64,000 nt of DNA from NCBI RefSeq assembly GCF_013391695.1, contig NZ_JACBGH010000005.1, positions 124,001 to 188,000 of the forward strand. Direction: 5' to 3'. A program made the position numbers and the translations under genes. The notes beneath the pieces are model-generated. The model was not told where the DNA came from. It did no database searches and saw nothing but the letters and a program-made list of their open reading frames with translations. Below are positions 1-12,088 of this stretch, in pieces; position 1 is the stretch's first letter; every line of letters begins with the position of its first letter. The DNA comes from Thiomicrorhabdus cannonii (lineage in GTDB: Bacteria; Pseudomonadota; Gammaproteobacteria; Thiomicrospirales; Thiomicrospiraceae).

Positions 1-1
1 C

Positions 2-778
2 CAGTTGGCCAGACACTCGCAACGTCCTTATACATTGGATTACATCAAGACCATCTTCACCGATTTTAAAGAGCTGCACGGCGACCGCGCCTTTGCCGAC
101 GACAAGGCGATTGTGGCCGGTCTGGCGCGTCTTGACGGCCAATCCGTCATGGTTATCGGCCAGGAAAAAGGCCGCGACACCAAAGAGAAAATCCGTCGCA
201 ACTTCGGCATGCCACGCCCAGAAGGCTACCGTAAAGCCCTGCGTTTGATGAAAATGGCGGAACGCTTCAACCTGCCGATCGTGACCTTTATCGACACCCC
301 GGGCGCTTATCCCGGAATTGACGCGGAAGAGCGCGGCCAGAGCGAGGCAATCGCCCGCAATCTGATCGAAATGGCCGAATTGCGTGTACCGATTATCTGT
401 ACGGTTATCGGCGAGGGCGGTTCCGGCGGCGCGCTGGCCATCGGTGTGGGTGATGTCACCATGATGTTGCAGTACAGCACCTATTCGGTGATTTCGCCTG
501 AAGGTTGTGCTTCGATCCTCTGGAAAAATGCTGCTAATGCCAAAGATGCCGCCGAGGCGCTGGGGATCACCGCTACGCGCCTGAAATCGCTCGGCCTGAT
601 TGACCACATTATTCCTGAGCCGCTGGGCGGCGCACATCGCGATCCTAAGGCGATGGCGGCCAATCTCAAACAGGCGTTGAAAATGCAGTTGGCGGAGGTC
701 AGAAAAACCCCGATCAATGACCTGTTGGATAAACGCTATAACCGTTATATGGGTTATGGCAATTTTGAAGTTGCCTGA
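2..778 (+). CDS. accA: Acetyl-CoA carboxylase carboxyltransferase subunit alpha (5' partial)
   Basis: Alpha subunit of the carboxyltransferase half of acetyl-CoA carboxylase, which moves the carboxyl group from carboxybiotin to acetyl-CoA to give malonyl-CoA for fatty acid synthesis in the cytoplasm. The visible 258 residues correspond to the family from the [13 protein letters not shown] segment to the C-terminus. They include the conserved stretches [15 protein letters not shown] and [15 protein letters not shown] that form the crotonase-like active site and oxyanion region. The frame stays open to the window edge, so about 60 N-terminal residues lie outside; the TTG at position 5 is not a start. 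An inverted-repeat terminator follows directly, then tilS. Identification is firm from sequence similarity. Confidence 0.96.
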   Translation, partial: QLARHSQRPYTLDYIKTIFTDFKELHGDRAFADDKAIVAGLARLDGQSVMVIGQEKGRDTKEKIRRNFGMPRPEGYRKALRLMKMAERFNLPIVTFIDTPGAYPGIDAEERGQSEAIARNLIEMAELRVPIICTVIGEGGSGGALAIGVGDVTMMLQYSTYSVISPEGCASILWKNAANAKDAAEALGITATRLKSLGLIDHIIPEPLGGAHRDPKAMAANLKQALKMQLAEVRKTPINDLLDKRYNRYMGYGNFEVA

Positions 779-790
779 TTTCAAAATCTC

Positions 791-820
791 AACAGGCCGG
801 GTCAACCCGGCCTGTTTGGT
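791..820 (+). terminator. accA terminator built from paired AACAGGCCGGGT repeats
   Basis: AACAGGCCGGGT at 791-802 and its reverse complement at 805-816 form a 12-bp perfect stem with a 2-nt loop, followed by a short T-rich stretch. It sits 12 bases after the accA stop. It is one of several terminators in the window made of this same repeated word. Confidence 0.8.
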
Positions 821-847
821 TTTAAACCGCTCTAAAATTTAATCGCC

Positions 848-2251
848 GTGTCCCATAGTCACAGTATCCTGCTTTCGGCAGTAGCGCATTTCAAAAGCCT
901 CGTTGCTCAAACGGAAGCACGCCTGGTTGTCGCATTCAGCGGCGGGCTGGACTCCACCGTGCTGCTGCATCTGCTCGCCCAAGACCCCACGCTGAAAACC
1001 CGTCTACAAGCCGTTCACATCAATCATCAGATTCATCCCGATGCGGCCGCTTGGGCCGCACACTGCCGGGCTTTCTGCCAAACAATCACGGTTGCGTACA
1101 CCCAAATCGACCTGCAGCTGCCAAACACCCGCCGCAAAGGACTGGAGGCCATCGCCCGCAAAGCACGCTACGAGGCGCTTTTTGCGCAACTGCACGCCGG
1201 CGACTGGCTGTTAACCGCCCACCATCAGCGCGATCAGGCCGAAACGCTTCTGCTGAATTTAACCCGCGGAGCCGGGGTGCTCGGGCTGGCCGGCATGCCT
1301 TACGAAAAGCCGGTCAGCTTGATCTCGGGAGGGAGCGCAATGCACGGCCGGCCGCTGTTATCCGTCGGTTATGCGCATTTGCAGCACTATGCCGCTGATC
1401 ACTCTCTTGCGTGGGTAGACGACCCGAGTAACGCCAGTGTAAAGCATACCCGCAACCGGATTCGCCATTGCATCCTGCCGGAACTGGAACGGATCAGGGA
1501 GCGCAGCACCGCGCAGATTGCACTCTGCGCCGAACATATGGGAGAGGCGCAGAACCTGTTGGAGCGCATGGCGCGGCAACAGCTTAATGAAACCGGACAC
1601 TATTCAAACGTCTCCATCGACCTCAATGCCTATCAGCATCTTGACTGGATCGCCCAAAAAAACCTGCTGCGTTACTGGGCCAGACACCATGCCGGACTGC
1701 AATTAAACGCGGCGGAATTGAACTGGATTCAACACTACACGCAACCCGCCACCGCGCTCCAGGCCGATTACCGGCTCTCGCAGGGATGCTTAAAGCTATT
1801 TAAAGGAAAGCTGTTTTATCTAACTGATAAATTAGAAGAATTTGATTTTAAATTAGTTGACGTTTGGCAGTACAGTGCTCTTCGAGAGACTCCGCACGAA
1901 CCCGTTTTCACCCAGTCATTGCCTCAATCCTGGCTGGAAGCAAACCGGCACTGTCTACGGCTGTGCAGTATGGACAGTGTCGCAAAAGCGCATCGCAAAC
2001 ACCTCAAAGAATATTTTCAACAGGCCGGGGTACCCGCCTGGTTAAGGCCTTATTGGCCGGTGCTTATGTGCAACAACGAGCTGATTGCAATTTGGGGATT
2101 GGCTTACCAGCCACCATCACAAATCGATAAGTTCGAGCATGCATCCGGGCATGAATTCAGTCGGGTGTCTAGCGACCGGCCTGCACTGATCCATTTAAGC
2201 CTAACGGAATCGCAGATTTTAGCACTTTGTACGCATAAAACGGCCGGCTGA
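848..2251 (+). CDS. tilS: tRNA(Ile)-lysidine synthase
   Basis: Modifies the wobble cytidine of the CAU-anticodon tRNA-Ile to lysidine using ATP and lysine, so that the tRNA reads AUA. The N-terminal domain carries the PP-loop ATP pyrophosphatase motif SGGLDSTVLL (about residues 30-39) and the TAHHQRDQAETLLLNLTRG segment typical of the family. The C-terminal part is the more variable TilS substrate-recognition region. 467 residues is close to the usual 430-460. The start is a GTG at 848. It lies downstream of accA, as in many gammaproteobacteria. A near-exact copy of the dispersed repeat lies inside the gene at 2019-2030, where it encodes QQAG. Confidence 0.93.
   Translation: MSHSHSILLSAVAHFKSLVAQTEARLVVAFSGGLDSTVLLHLLAQDPTLKTRLQAVHINHQIHPDAAAWAAHCRAFCQTITVAYTQIDLQLPNTRRKGLEAIARKARYEALFAQLHAGDWLLTAHHQRDQAETLLLNLTRGAGVLGLAGMPYEKPVSLISGGSAMHGRPLLSVGYAHLQHYAADHSLAWVDDPSNASVKHTRNRIRHCILPELERIRERSTAQIALCAEHMGEAQNLLERMARQQLNETGHYSNVSIDLNAYQHLDWIAQKNLLRYWARHHAGLQLNAAELNWIQHYTQPATALQADYRLSQGCLKLFKGKLFYLTDKLEEFDFKLVDVWQYSALRETPHEPVFTQSLPQSWLEANRHCLRLCSMDSVAKAHRKHLKEYFQQAGVPAWLRPYWPVLMCNNELIAIWGLAYQPPSQIDKFEHASGHEFSRVSSDRPALIHLSLTESQILALCTHKTAG
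2019..2030 (+). repeat. Near-exact dispersed 12-mer inside tilS
   Basis: AACAGGCCGGGG differs from the consensus AACAGGCCGGGT at the last base only. It is a single copy within coding sequence and is not paired with an inverted copy, so it is not a terminator. Confidence 0.55.
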
Positions 2252-2311
2252 TATAGCGCAACCCGGCACTGCTCTACAATGCGTCAACCCCCAAATAAAG
2301 ACGAGATGACA

Positions 2312-2340
2312 TTGCTGACACCGGGGTTTTAAGCTATAAT
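2312..2340 (+). promoter_or_regulatory. Probable sigma-70 promoter of pyrG
   Basis: TTGCTG at 2312-2317 and TATAAT at 2335-2340 are 17 bases apart. The -10 is a consensus match, and the pair lies 60 bases before the pyrG start in a leader of otherwise AT-rich sequence. This is a visual match, not an experimentally supported site. Confidence 0.6.
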
Positions 2341-2400
2341 GCCGTTCCATTCTGAAAATTCAAAATCTTGATTTCCAATCTTTCAAAAAAGTGTGAATAA

Positions 2401-4026
<1,626 letters not shown>

Positions 4027-4040
4027 TCAAAGGACGAATT

Positions 4041-4874
4041 ATGAAGCTTTGCCATTTTGAAGCCGGAATCGATCAACCACTATTCCTGATTGCCGGTCCC
4101 TGTGTGATTGAGTCTGAACAGATGGCATTGGATACCGCAGGCCAGCTTAAAGAGTTGACCGATTCTTTGGGCATGCACTTCATCTACAAATCGTCCTACG
4201 ACAAAGCCAACCGTACCTCTACCTCAAGCTTCCGTGGTTTGGGTATTGATGAAGGTCTGCGCATTCTGCAAAAAGTCAAAGATCAGATTGGTGTACCGGT
4301 ACTCACCGACGTGCATGAAGACACCCCGTTAGAAGAGGTAGCTTCGGTCGTGGACGTATTGCAGACACCTGCTTTTCTGGTACGCCAGACCAACTTCATT
4401 CAAAACGTCTGCCGCCAGGGCTTGCCGGTCAATATCAAAAAAGGCCAGTTCCAGGCGCCTTGGGATATGGACCAGGTGGTCGCCAAAGCACGCGAAGTCG
4501 GCAACGATCAGATTATGGTGTGCGACCGCGGTACTTCCTTTGGCTACAACACCCTGATTTCCGATATGCGTGGTCTGTCGACCATGCGCCGCACCGGCTG
4601 TCCGGTGGTATTTGATGCCACCCATTCGGTACAACAGCCAGGCGGGCAGGGCAGCACCTCGGGCGGGCAGCGCGAAATGGTGCCGGTATTGGCGCGCGCG
4701 GCGACCGCAGTGGGGATTGCCGGCCTGTTTATGGAGACCCATCCGAATCCTGAAAAAGCCCTGAGCGACGGGCCGAACATGTGGCCGTTGGGCAATCTGA
4801 AGCCTTTGCTGGAGACGCTGATTGAACTCGATCAAGTCACCAAAAAACATGGTTTTATCGAGCAGACGGTTTAA
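4041..4874 (+). CDS. kdsA: 3-deoxy-8-phosphooctulonate (KDO-8-phosphate) synthase
   Basis: Condenses phosphoenolpyruvate with arabinose-5-phosphate to make KDO-8-phosphate, the precursor of the inner-core sugar of lipopolysaccharide, so the cell has a Gram-negative outer membrane. The 277 residues contain the family segments [31 protein letters not shown] and [19 protein letters not shown]. The start at 4041 has the Shine-Dalgarno-like AAAGGA about 7 bases upstream. It follows pyrG closely and precedes eno by 121 bases, the classical gammaproteobacterial arrangement. Confidence 0.97.
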   Translation: MKLCHFEAGIDQPLFLIAGPCVIESEQMALDTAGQLKELTDSLGMHFIYKSSYDKANRTSTSSFRGLGIDEGLRILQKVKDQIGVPVLTDVHEDTPLEEVASVVDVLQTPAFLVRQTNFIQNVCRQGLPVNIKKGQFQAPWDMDQVVAKAREVGNDQIMVCDRGTSFGYNTLISDMRGLSTMRRTGCPVVFDATHSVQQPGGQGSTSGGQREMVPVLARAATAVGIAGLFMETHPNPEKALSDGPNMWPLGNLKPLLETLIELDQVTKKHGFIEQTV

Positions 4875-4986
4875 GCCTCGGGTTGTAAACAAGATTTCAG
4901 CGCAGGTTTCATCTATTTGTTACAAACCGGCGCTAAGCTACTCAAAATACGCTAAAAATTTTAAAGTTTAAATATCAAAGAAATAG

Positions 4987-6288
<1,302 letters not shown>

Positions 6289-6307
6289 TCGCCAGGGCAG
6301 AGGATAA

Positions 6308-6655
6308 ATGAAAAAAATCGCGCTTATCCTCAGCCTGATTATTGTTGTGCTATTAGCTCGCCTGCTCTCCTCTCATGGAGGGCTTGGCGAGCTTTTTAGT
6401 TTACAGAACCAGCTTTCCGAACTGGAAACCCAGCTGCAACAGCAGGAGCGTGAAAACGCCGAGCTGTCACAGCAAGTTCAAGATCTACAGTCGCAAAACA
6501 GCGCCATTGAAACCATTGCCCGCCAAACTTTGGGGATGATTGGTCAAGATGAGGTGTTTGTGGAAGTGATTGAACTTAAAAATCCCGTCGCACCGTCCAT
6601 CACTTCCGCTACAACGCCTTCCACATCTTCCGAAGCCACCTCAGAAACCGACTGA
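6308..6655 (+). CDS. ftsB: Cell division protein FtsB
   Basis: Small bitopic inner-membrane protein that joins FtsL and FtsQ in the divisome. The 115 residues begin with one transmembrane helix (about residues 4-22). A coiled coil rich in Q, L and E follows (about 28-70) and then the family's ARQTLGMIGQDEVFVEVI segment. The Thr/Ser/Pro-rich tail of about 25 residues is longer than in E. coli FtsB (103 aa) and looks disordered. AGAGGA lies 7 bases before the start. Its position right after eno is the conserved one for ftsB. Confidence 0.9.
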   Translation: MKKIALILSLIIVVLLARLLSSHGGLGELFSLQNQLSELETQLQQQERENAELSQQVQDLQSQNSAIETIARQTLGMIGQDEVFVEVIELKNPVAPSITSATTPSTSSEATSETD

Positions 6656-6670
6656 CATCTGCGTTTCTAC

Positions 6671-6690
6671 CTGGCCTGTTGACTTTTTAA
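6671..6690 (+). repeat. Degenerate copy of the dispersed repeat between convergent genes
   Basis: The stretch at 6671-6690 contains GGCCTGTTGA followed by CTTTTTAA. It matches the reverse form of the repeat (ACCCGGCCTGTTGA plus T-tract) with two changes. It lies between ftsB and the convergent Smr gene, 15 bases after the ftsB stop. Confidence 0.45.
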
Positions 6691-6713
6691 ACCGCATTTC
6701 AAACTTTTTCCAT

Positions 6714-7277
6714 TCAATGCGCTTTCAGTAGCACATAGAGGCTACCGGTACCGCCATCTTTGGGTTGCGTGCTGCAAAAGGCGATTACTGCTTTCATCTG
6801 TCTTAAACGGCGATTCGTCAGGTTTTTCAAAACCGGTGCCTGTACTTCCGAATTGTAGCCTTTACCGTGGATGACCAACACACAACGCTTCTTGGCCTGA
6901 TGGCAACGTTCAATAAAGGCGAGCAGGGCACTGTCGGCCTGCTCTTCGGTCAAACCGTGCAAATCGAGTTCGGCTTCAATCGCAAACTCGCCTTTTTTCA
7001 AACGGCTCAAATCCTGCAAACGCAAGCCTTTGCGGTGATACAGCAGGCTTTCAAAGGCGCCGACATCGGCGACCGCATCCATATCCGCAGCCGCTTGCAT
7101 CGCAGGGGAAAGTGCTTCAGGAAGACGATTTTTCTGGCGGAGTTTTTTTAACGTTTGCCGATAACGCGCCTGGGTATCCACCCCGGCCTGTTGAGTTTTT
7201 TTGCTGGGTTTGAGTGGCGTCACATCGCTGACCGCGCTGGCAAACAGGGATTTTTCTTCTTCTGACAGTTTAGACAC
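6714..7277 (-). CDS. Smr-domain protein
   Basis: 187-residue protein with a C-terminal Smr (MutS2-related) domain. The signatures are the [11 protein letters not shown] motif (about residues 104-114) and the VIHGKGYNS motif (about 138-146), both typical of Smr nicking-nuclease folds. The N-terminal 90 residues are charged and probably partly disordered. Small stand-alone Smr proteins such as E. coli SmrA/SmrB cleave or nick nucleic acid, SmrB on mRNA at collided ribosomes. Which role applies here cannot be told from sequence. It starts at a GTG and is transcribed divergently from surE, sharing a short upstream region. Confidence 0.85.
   Translation of the reverse strand: MSKLSEEEKSLFASAVSDVTPLKPSKKTQQAGVDTQARYRQTLKKLRQKNRLPEALSPAMQAAADMDAVADVGAFESLLYHRKGLRLQDLSRLKKGEFAIEAELDLHGLTEEQADSALLAFIERCHQAKKRCVLVIHGKGYNSEVQAPVLKNLTNRRLRQMKAVIAFCSTQPKDGGTGSLYVLLKAH
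7181..7192 (-). repeat. Near-exact dispersed 12-mer inside the Smr gene
   Basis: CCCCGGCCTGTT followed by GAGTTTTTTT matches the reverse form of the repeat, including its T-tract, with one mismatch. It lies inside coding sequence, where it encodes KKTQQAGV on the minus strand. Confidence 0.55.
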
Positions 7278-7330
7278 TATATAATCTGCTTAATTTGAAT
7301 TTAACTTGCATTTTTGCGCTATTTTACCCC

Positions 7331-8101
7331 ATGAAAATCCTTCTCTCCAATGACGATGGCTATTTAGCCCCCGGCATCCGCCTGTTACTGCAGGCGCTTT
7401 CGCAACATATTCCGTATTCCGAATTGGTCATGCTTGCCCCTGACCGCAATCGCAGTGCCGCCAGCAACTCGCTGACGCTGATGGAACCCTTGCGCATTCA
7501 GGCGCATTTAGAGAAAGACTTGCCGAAAAACTGCCGCATCTACAGCCTTAACGGCACACCGACCGACTGTGTGCATCTGGCCATCAACGGCGCTTTGGAT
7601 TTTCAGCCGGACATTGTCATCTCCGGCATTAACGACGGCGCCAATATGGGCGATGACGTGCTCTATTCCGGCACCGTTGCCGCCGCGACGGAAGGGCGTT
7701 TTCTCGGCAAGCCCTCCATCGCCGTTTCGTTATGCGGCGCGACCCATTTTGAAACCGCCGCACAGGTGCTGCTGAACGTGTTAAAGGAGATACCGTCGGT
7801 AACCTCCAATACCATTTTGAATATCAATGTGCCCGATATTCCATTATCTGAACTCAAGGGGATTAAAGTCACGCGTTTGGGCAAACGCCACTGCTCCGAA
7901 CCGGTTGTCGGGCAGTGCGATCCGCGCGGCAAGCCGATTTACTGGATAGGCCCGGCAGGCGCCGCTGCCGATGCAGGAGAGGGCACCGACTTCCATGCCG
8001 TTGAGAACGGCTATGCCTCGATCACCCCTTTGAAAATCGATTTAACCCATTACGAGATGCTGCCGGCGTTGCACGCCTGGGCAGAAAACAATCGACTGTA
8101 A
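7331..8101 (+). CDS. surE: 5'/3'-nucleotidase SurE
   Basis: Metal-dependent phosphatase acting on nucleoside monophosphates, linked to stationary-phase survival in E. coli. I place the start at the ATG at 7331, giving 256 residues that begin [16 protein letters not shown], the normal N-terminus of the family. An in-frame extension upstream exists but adds residues with no counterpart. The metal-binding Asp pair is in SNDDG, and the [10 protein letters not shown] and [19 protein letters not shown] segments are typical. It heads the surE-pcm-yqaA-nlpD group, with only 19 bases before pcm. Confidence 0.95.
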   Translation: MKILLSNDDGYLAPGIRLLLQALSQHIPYSELVMLAPDRNRSAASNSLTLMEPLRIQAHLEKDLPKNCRIYSLNGTPTDCVHLAINGALDFQPDIVISGINDGANMGDDVLYSGTVAAATEGRFLGKPSIAVSLCGATHFETAAQVLLNVLKEIPSVTSNTILNINVPDIPLSELKGIKVTRLGKRHCSEPVVGQCDPRGKPIYWIGPAGAAADAGEGTDFHAVENGYASITPLKIDLTHYEMLPALHAWAENNRL

Positions 8102-8120
8102 GACTGTAGGAAGTATAGGT

Positions 8121-8843
8121 TTGCACCGTCCGAGTTTCGACTTTTTTGACCAGCCGCCGCTTTATCCAAACGAAGCCTTCAAAGCCCAGCAGGGGTTGGG
8201 CATGACCTCACAGCGTACCCGCGACCGTCTGATACGCCGCCTGATCGATTTGGGCATAACAGACGAAACCGTTTTGCAAGCCATGCGCGTGGTACCTCGG
8301 CACGCCTTTCTGGACGAAGCCATGGGGTCTCGTGCTTATGAAGACACGGCCCTGCCGATCGGTTACGGGCAAACCATCTCCCAACCGATTGTTGTGGCCA
8401 CGATGACGCAGTGGCTGCTGGCCGACCGCGAACAACACCCCATGCAGCGTGTTTTGGAAATCGGCACGGGTTCCGGTTACCAGACCGCTGTTTTGGCTCT
8501 GCTGGTGAAACAGCTTTTCAGCGTGGAGCGTATCGCCCCGTTACTCTTTAAGGCGCAGGCGGCGCTGCAAAAACTGGATTTGCATAATATCGAATTCAAT
8601 CTGAATGACGGCCATTGGGGCTGGTCAAGCCGTGCGCCGTTTGACGGCATTATCTCGGCGGCCGCACCGGACAAATTGCCGGAAGAACTGCTTGGCCAGC
8701 TTAAAGAGGGCGGCCGCCTGGTGATGCCGATAGGGCAACAGGAACAATTGCTGTACGGCTATATCAAAACCAGCACCGGCGTCAAAGAGACCTGTCTGGG
8801 TGAAGTGTTGTTTGTACCCATGAAACAGGGAGTGGAAGTGTGA
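8121..8843 (+). CDS. pcm: Protein-L-isoaspartate O-methyltransferase
   Basis: Repairs isoaspartyl residues in aged proteins using S-adenosylmethionine. The methyltransferase core shows ALPIGYGQTISQP and the SAM-binding VLEIGTGSGYQTAVLA motif. The start used is a TTG at 8121 with AGGAAG 6-11 bases upstream, giving 240 residues. An ATG at 8202 would give the shorter 213-residue form typical of E. coli. The GMTSQRTRDRL stretch around that ATG is also seen in longer homologues, so the longer start is plausible but not certain. It overlaps the next gene by 4 bases (GTGA), implying translational coupling. Confidence 0.93.
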   Translation: MHRPSFDFFDQPPLYPNEAFKAQQGLGMTSQRTRDRLIRRLIDLGITDETVLQAMRVVPRHAFLDEAMGSRAYEDTALPIGYGQTISQPIVVATMTQWLLADREQHPMQRVLEIGTGSGYQTAVLALLVKQLFSVERIAPLLFKAQAALQKLDLHNIEFNLNDGHWGWSSRAPFDGIISAAAPDKLPEELLGQLKEGGRLVMPIGQQEQLLYGYIKTSTGVKETCLGEVLFVPMKQGVEV

Positions 8844-9421
8844 GTCTGTTTTCCAAATTGTATGACCGAACCCTGATGTGGGCGCAACATCCCAAAGCGC
8901 CGTGGTATTTGGGCGGCATGAGCTTTGCCGAATCCTCTTTTTTTCCGGTGCCGCCGGATGTCATGCTGATGCCGATGGCATTGGCGAGACCTGAAAAAGC
9001 CTTTTATTACGCCTGGATCACCACCTTGTTTTCCTTGCTGGGCGGCCTGTTGGGTTATGCGATCGGTTTCTGGCTGATTGAGAGCATCTGGCCTTTGATT
9101 CAATCGGTCGGCTACGAAGCCCGCTACCATCAGGTTGAAGGCTTTTTCCACGAATACGGCGCCTGGATCGTGTTTGTGGCCGGCTTCAGCCCTATCCCGT
9201 ATAAACTCTTTACTCTGACCGCCGGGGCGACCTCTATGGCGCTGCTGCCGTTTATTATCGCCTCATTGGTAGGGCGCGGTGCTCGTTTCTTTTTAGTAGC
9301 CTGGTTAATGAAAATCGGCGGCGAGCGCTATGAACCCAAAATCCGTCAGTGGATCGATTGGCTGGGATGGCTGGCTGTTGGGTTGATTGCACTTTATATC
9401 GGGGTTAAACTTCTGAAATAA
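8840..9421 (+). CDS. yqaA: YqaA-family inner membrane protein (SNARE-associated/DedA-like)
   Basis: 193-residue membrane protein of the YqaA branch of the VTT/DedA superfamily. About four to five hydrophobic segments are visible (near residues 18-38, 50-75, 105-150 and 170-190). The family motifs SFAESSFFPVPPDVMLMPMA and GFSPIPYKLFTLTAGA contain the Pro and Arg/Lys positions expected for the re-entrant regions. DedA relatives include lipid-carrier and phospholipid translocases; no substrate can be assigned here. The GTG start overlaps the pcm stop, so it belongs to the surE-pcm-nlpD operon, a place where yqaA is often found. Confidence 0.85.
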   Translation: MSLFSKLYDRTLMWAQHPKAPWYLGGMSFAESSFFPVPPDVMLMPMALARPEKAFYYAWITTLFSLLGGLLGYAIGFWLIESIWPLIQSVGYEARYHQVEGFFHEYGAWIVFVAGFSPIPYKLFTLTAGATSMALLPFIIASLVGRGARFFLVAWLMKIGGERYEPKIRQWIDWLGWLAVGLIALYIGVKLLK

Positions 9422-9453
9422 GAACCTCTCACAGATTATTTCACAGGAAAAAC

Positions 9454-10233
9454 ATGCCCTTTTATAAGCGACCTTTGTTGAATTCACGATTTCCGTTGCT
9501 TAAAAATCACCTGCATTTCGGCTGTCTGTTGATTCTGGGCGCCAGCGTGCTAAGCGGTTGCTCAGGTTCTGCGTCACGCTCATCAGACCGTCTGATTCTC
9601 GATAACGGTGACGATACAGGCCACCAGTATGTCACCCGTTCCGGGCAGAACCGCTCTTCATGTCGCAATCCCTACCGCGTGGCGCCCGGTGATACCCTCA
9701 GTGAAATCGCCGTCAAATGCAACGTCAATATGGATCAATTGGCTTATGCCAACCATCTACAGCCGCCGTATTTTTTGCGTGCCGGACAAAAACTGACCCT
9801 GCCCGGCAGCGCTCAGGCCGCGCGCCAGCCACTCGAGAAACAGCCCGAAACCAAGGCAACGGCCAGCTGGCATTGGCCAATGGCAAACACACTTCCCTAT
9901 GCCTATGTAAGGGATAACAGCGGTCTCAATGCCCTGGAGATTTACGGTCCGCCCGGACAGGAAGTCAAAGCGGTGGAGGAAGGAGAGGTCGTTTATGCCG
10001 GCAACGGCATCACGCATTACGGCTGGCTGGTGATGATCAAGCACCCAAGCGGCTATATCAGCATCTATGCACATAACAGCCGCGTTCTGGTCAGGGAAGG
10101 GCAACAGGTCAAAAACGGTACGCCGATTGCACTGTTAGGCGCCAGCGGCATTACCCCAAAGCCCAAGCTCTATCTGGAAGCGCGTTACCGCGGACGCAAA
10201 GTCGATGTCAAAACCCTGCTAAAGCCGCAATAA
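9454..10233 (+). CDS. nlpD: Lipoprotein NlpD, LysM plus degenerate M23 domain
   Basis: Outer-membrane lipoprotein that activates the cell-wall amidase AmiC during division in related bacteria. A signal sequence ends in lipobox LSGC with the lipidated Cys at residue 36. A LysM peptidoglycan-binding domain follows (about 66-112), then a LytM/M23 fold (about 155-252). The M23 zinc ligands are mostly gone: the first His/Asp pair is replaced in the GPPGQEV region and the final His motif reads LYLEAR. One His remains in YAHNS. It should therefore be an activator, not an enzyme, like E. coli NlpD. In many relatives rpoS follows directly; here the next gene is an unrelated one on the other strand. 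Confidence 0.92.
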   Translation: MPFYKRPLLNSRFPLLKNHLHFGCLLILGASVLSGCSGSASRSSDRLILDNGDDTGHQYVTRSGQNRSSCRNPYRVAPGDTLSEIAVKCNVNMDQLAYANHLQPPYFLRAGQKLTLPGSAQAARQPLEKQPETKATASWHWPMANTLPYAYVRDNSGLNALEIYGPPGQEVKAVEEGEVVYAGNGITHYGWLVMIKHPSGYISIYAHNSRVLVREGQQVKNGTPIALLGASGITPKPKLYLEARYRGRKVDVKTLLKPQ

Positions 10234-10249
10234 CGCGGCAAATACAGGG

Positions 10250-10645
10250 TTAGCTTGCGGCGCTTGCCCCATCTGCATCCATAATCAACGCCAGCACCAC
10301 TTCGCGGTCTTCGGTAGTCAGCACATTGTAAGTGCGACACGCCGCCAAATTATGCATCACTTCCAAACCGACGCCCTTGGCGGAGCAGTAGGCAAACAGC
10401 TGCGGCGCAGGGAATACCTGGGTTTCGCCGGTTCCCAACAGAATCACTTCCGGTTTGAGCGCAAGAAGGGCGTCCAGATGGTCGGTAGTCAGCGCGTCGA
10501 TATGCGCGCACGGCCAATTTTCCACCAGCGTTTTTTGATTTAAAAAACAGCTTTTTTGCAGGCGGCGATCATTGATTTTGACCTCGCCTGGCTCGTAATG
10601 CTTGACCACATAGACATTCGAATCGCGGTGCTCGGTAAATTTCAT
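10250..10645 (-). CDS. Mth938-like (DUF498/NDUFAF3) domain protein
   Basis: 131-residue protein of the Mth938-like domain family, the fold shared with mitochondrial complex I assembly factor NDUFAF3. Visible family features are the central segments PEVILLGTGE and FPAPQLFAYCSAKGVGLEVM, followed by AACRTYNVLTTEDREVVLALI. No catalytic residues are known for this family and the bacterial role is not established. It is convergent with nlpD, with 16 bases between the stops, and stands alone. It starts at an ATG. Confidence 0.8.
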   Translation of the reverse strand: MKFTEHRDSNVYVVKHYEPGEVKINDRRLQKSCFLNQKTLVENWPCAHIDALTTDHLDALLALKPEVILLGTGETQVFPAPQLFAYCSAKGVGLEVMHNLAACRTYNVLTTEDREVVLALIMDADGASAAS

Positions 10646-10825
10646 AATTCGACCCCTTATTTCAATAGGTTAACAGAGGCTGCGCAATCCTCCGAAAACG
10701 CGCTATTAAAGCGGATTTAATAACGTTTTTCAATTGACGAAACAAAATGTTTCTGTATCATTATTCGTTTATTAAAAAATTCTATTTTACGCGATTTTTG
10801 CGGGGCTTACAGAAGGCTGACTTTC

Positions 10826-12031
10826 GTGATCGAAGATTTTCAAAGAATTAAAAGACTTCCTCCTTATGTGTTTAACATTGTTGGCGAATTGAAAGCCGAA
10901 GCGCGTCGTCGCGGAGAGGACATTATCGATTTTGGGATGGGGAATCCGGACCAAGATACCCCCAAGCATATTGTCGACAAACTGATCGAAGTCGTGCAGC
11001 GTGAAGGCACGCACCGTTATTCAGTCTCGCAAGGGATTCCGCGTCTGCGCAAGGCGATCTGCAACTGGTACAAACGCAACTACGACGTTGACCTGGATGC
11101 GGATACCGAAGCGGTCGTGACCATCGGTTCCAAAGAGGGGCTGGCGCACTTGGCCATGGCCTGTGTCGACAAGGGCGATACGGTACTGGTACCTAACCCG
11201 GCCTATCCGATTCACCCGTACGGTTTCGTGATTGCCGGTGCCGACATCCGCCATGTTCGCATGACGCCGGACGTGGATTTCTTTGAAGAGCTGGACAAGG
11301 CCATCAAGGAATCCTGGCCCAAGCCGAAAATGCTGGTCTTGAACTTCCCCGGCAACCCGACCACGCAGACGGTGGAACTGGAGTTCTTCGAAAAAGTCGT
11401 TGCCATCTGTAAAGAGCACAGCATCTGGTTGATTCACGATTTGGCCTATGCCGACATCGTATTCGACGGCTACAAAGCGCCTTCGGTGCTGCAGGTGGAA
11501 GGCGCCAAGGACATCGCCGTTGAATTCTATACGCTGTCAAAAAGCTACAACATGCCGGGTTGGCGCGTGGGCTTTATGGTCGGCAATCCAACCCTGGTTT
11601 ATGCGTTGAAACGCATGAAATCCTATCTGGACTACGGCACCTTCACGCCGATTCAGGTGGCCGCCATCACCGCGTTGGAGGGCCCGCAGGAATGCGTCCA
11701 GGAAATCGCCGACATGTACAAATCACGCCGCGACGTGCTTTGCCAGGGCCTGAACTCGATCGGCTGGAAGGTGACACCGCCTAAAGCGACCATGTTCGTC
11801 TGGGCTCCGATTCCGGAAGAATACAAAGCGATGGGCTCTATCGAATTCTCGAAAAAACTGCTGACGGAAGCCAAGGTAGCGGTATCGCCGGGTATCGGTT
11901 TCGGCGATTACGGTGACGATCATGTCCGTTTCGGTTTGATTGAGAACGAACACCGCACCCGTCAGGCGATCCGCGGTATCCGCGAGATGTTCCGCAAGGA
12001 CGGCTTGATTAAAGTGGACGCGCACGACTAA
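10826..12031 (+). CDS. alaC: Glutamate-pyruvate aminotransferase AlaC
   Basis: PLP-dependent class I aminotransferase making alanine from pyruvate and glutamate. The fold-type I signatures are visible: [11 protein letters not shown], the Asp region [19 protein letters not shown], and the PLP-binding Lys in [20 protein letters not shown]. The 401 residues match AlaC across their length, from the N-terminal [17 protein letters not shown]. The start is a GTG at 10826. It lies 57 bases before hom. This alaC-hom-thrC order is common in proteobacteria and suggests coordinated control of the aspartate and alanine families. Confidence 0.92.
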   Translation: MIEDFQRIKRLPPYVFNIVGELKAEARRRGEDIIDFGMGNPDQDTPKHIVDKLIEVVQREGTHRYSVSQGIPRLRKAICNWYKRNYDVDLDADTEAVVTIGSKEGLAHLAMACVDKGDTVLVPNPAYPIHPYGFVIAGADIRHVRMTPDVDFFEELDKAIKESWPKPKMLVLNFPGNPTTQTVELEFFEKVVAICKEHSIWLIHDLAYADIVFDGYKAPSVLQVEGAKDIAVEFYTLSKSYNMPGWRVGFMVGNPTLVYALKRMKSYLDYGTFTPIQVAAITALEGPQECVQEIADMYKSRRDVLCQGLNSIGWKVTPPKATMFVWAPIPEEYKAMGSIEFSKKLLTEAKVAVSPGIGFGDYGDDHVRFGLIENEHRTRQAIRGIREMFRKDGLIKVDAHD

Positions 12032-12088
12032 GTCGTCTTTTAATCCATTACAAAACACACGCACTGCAACGTTAAACAGGGAAAACAC

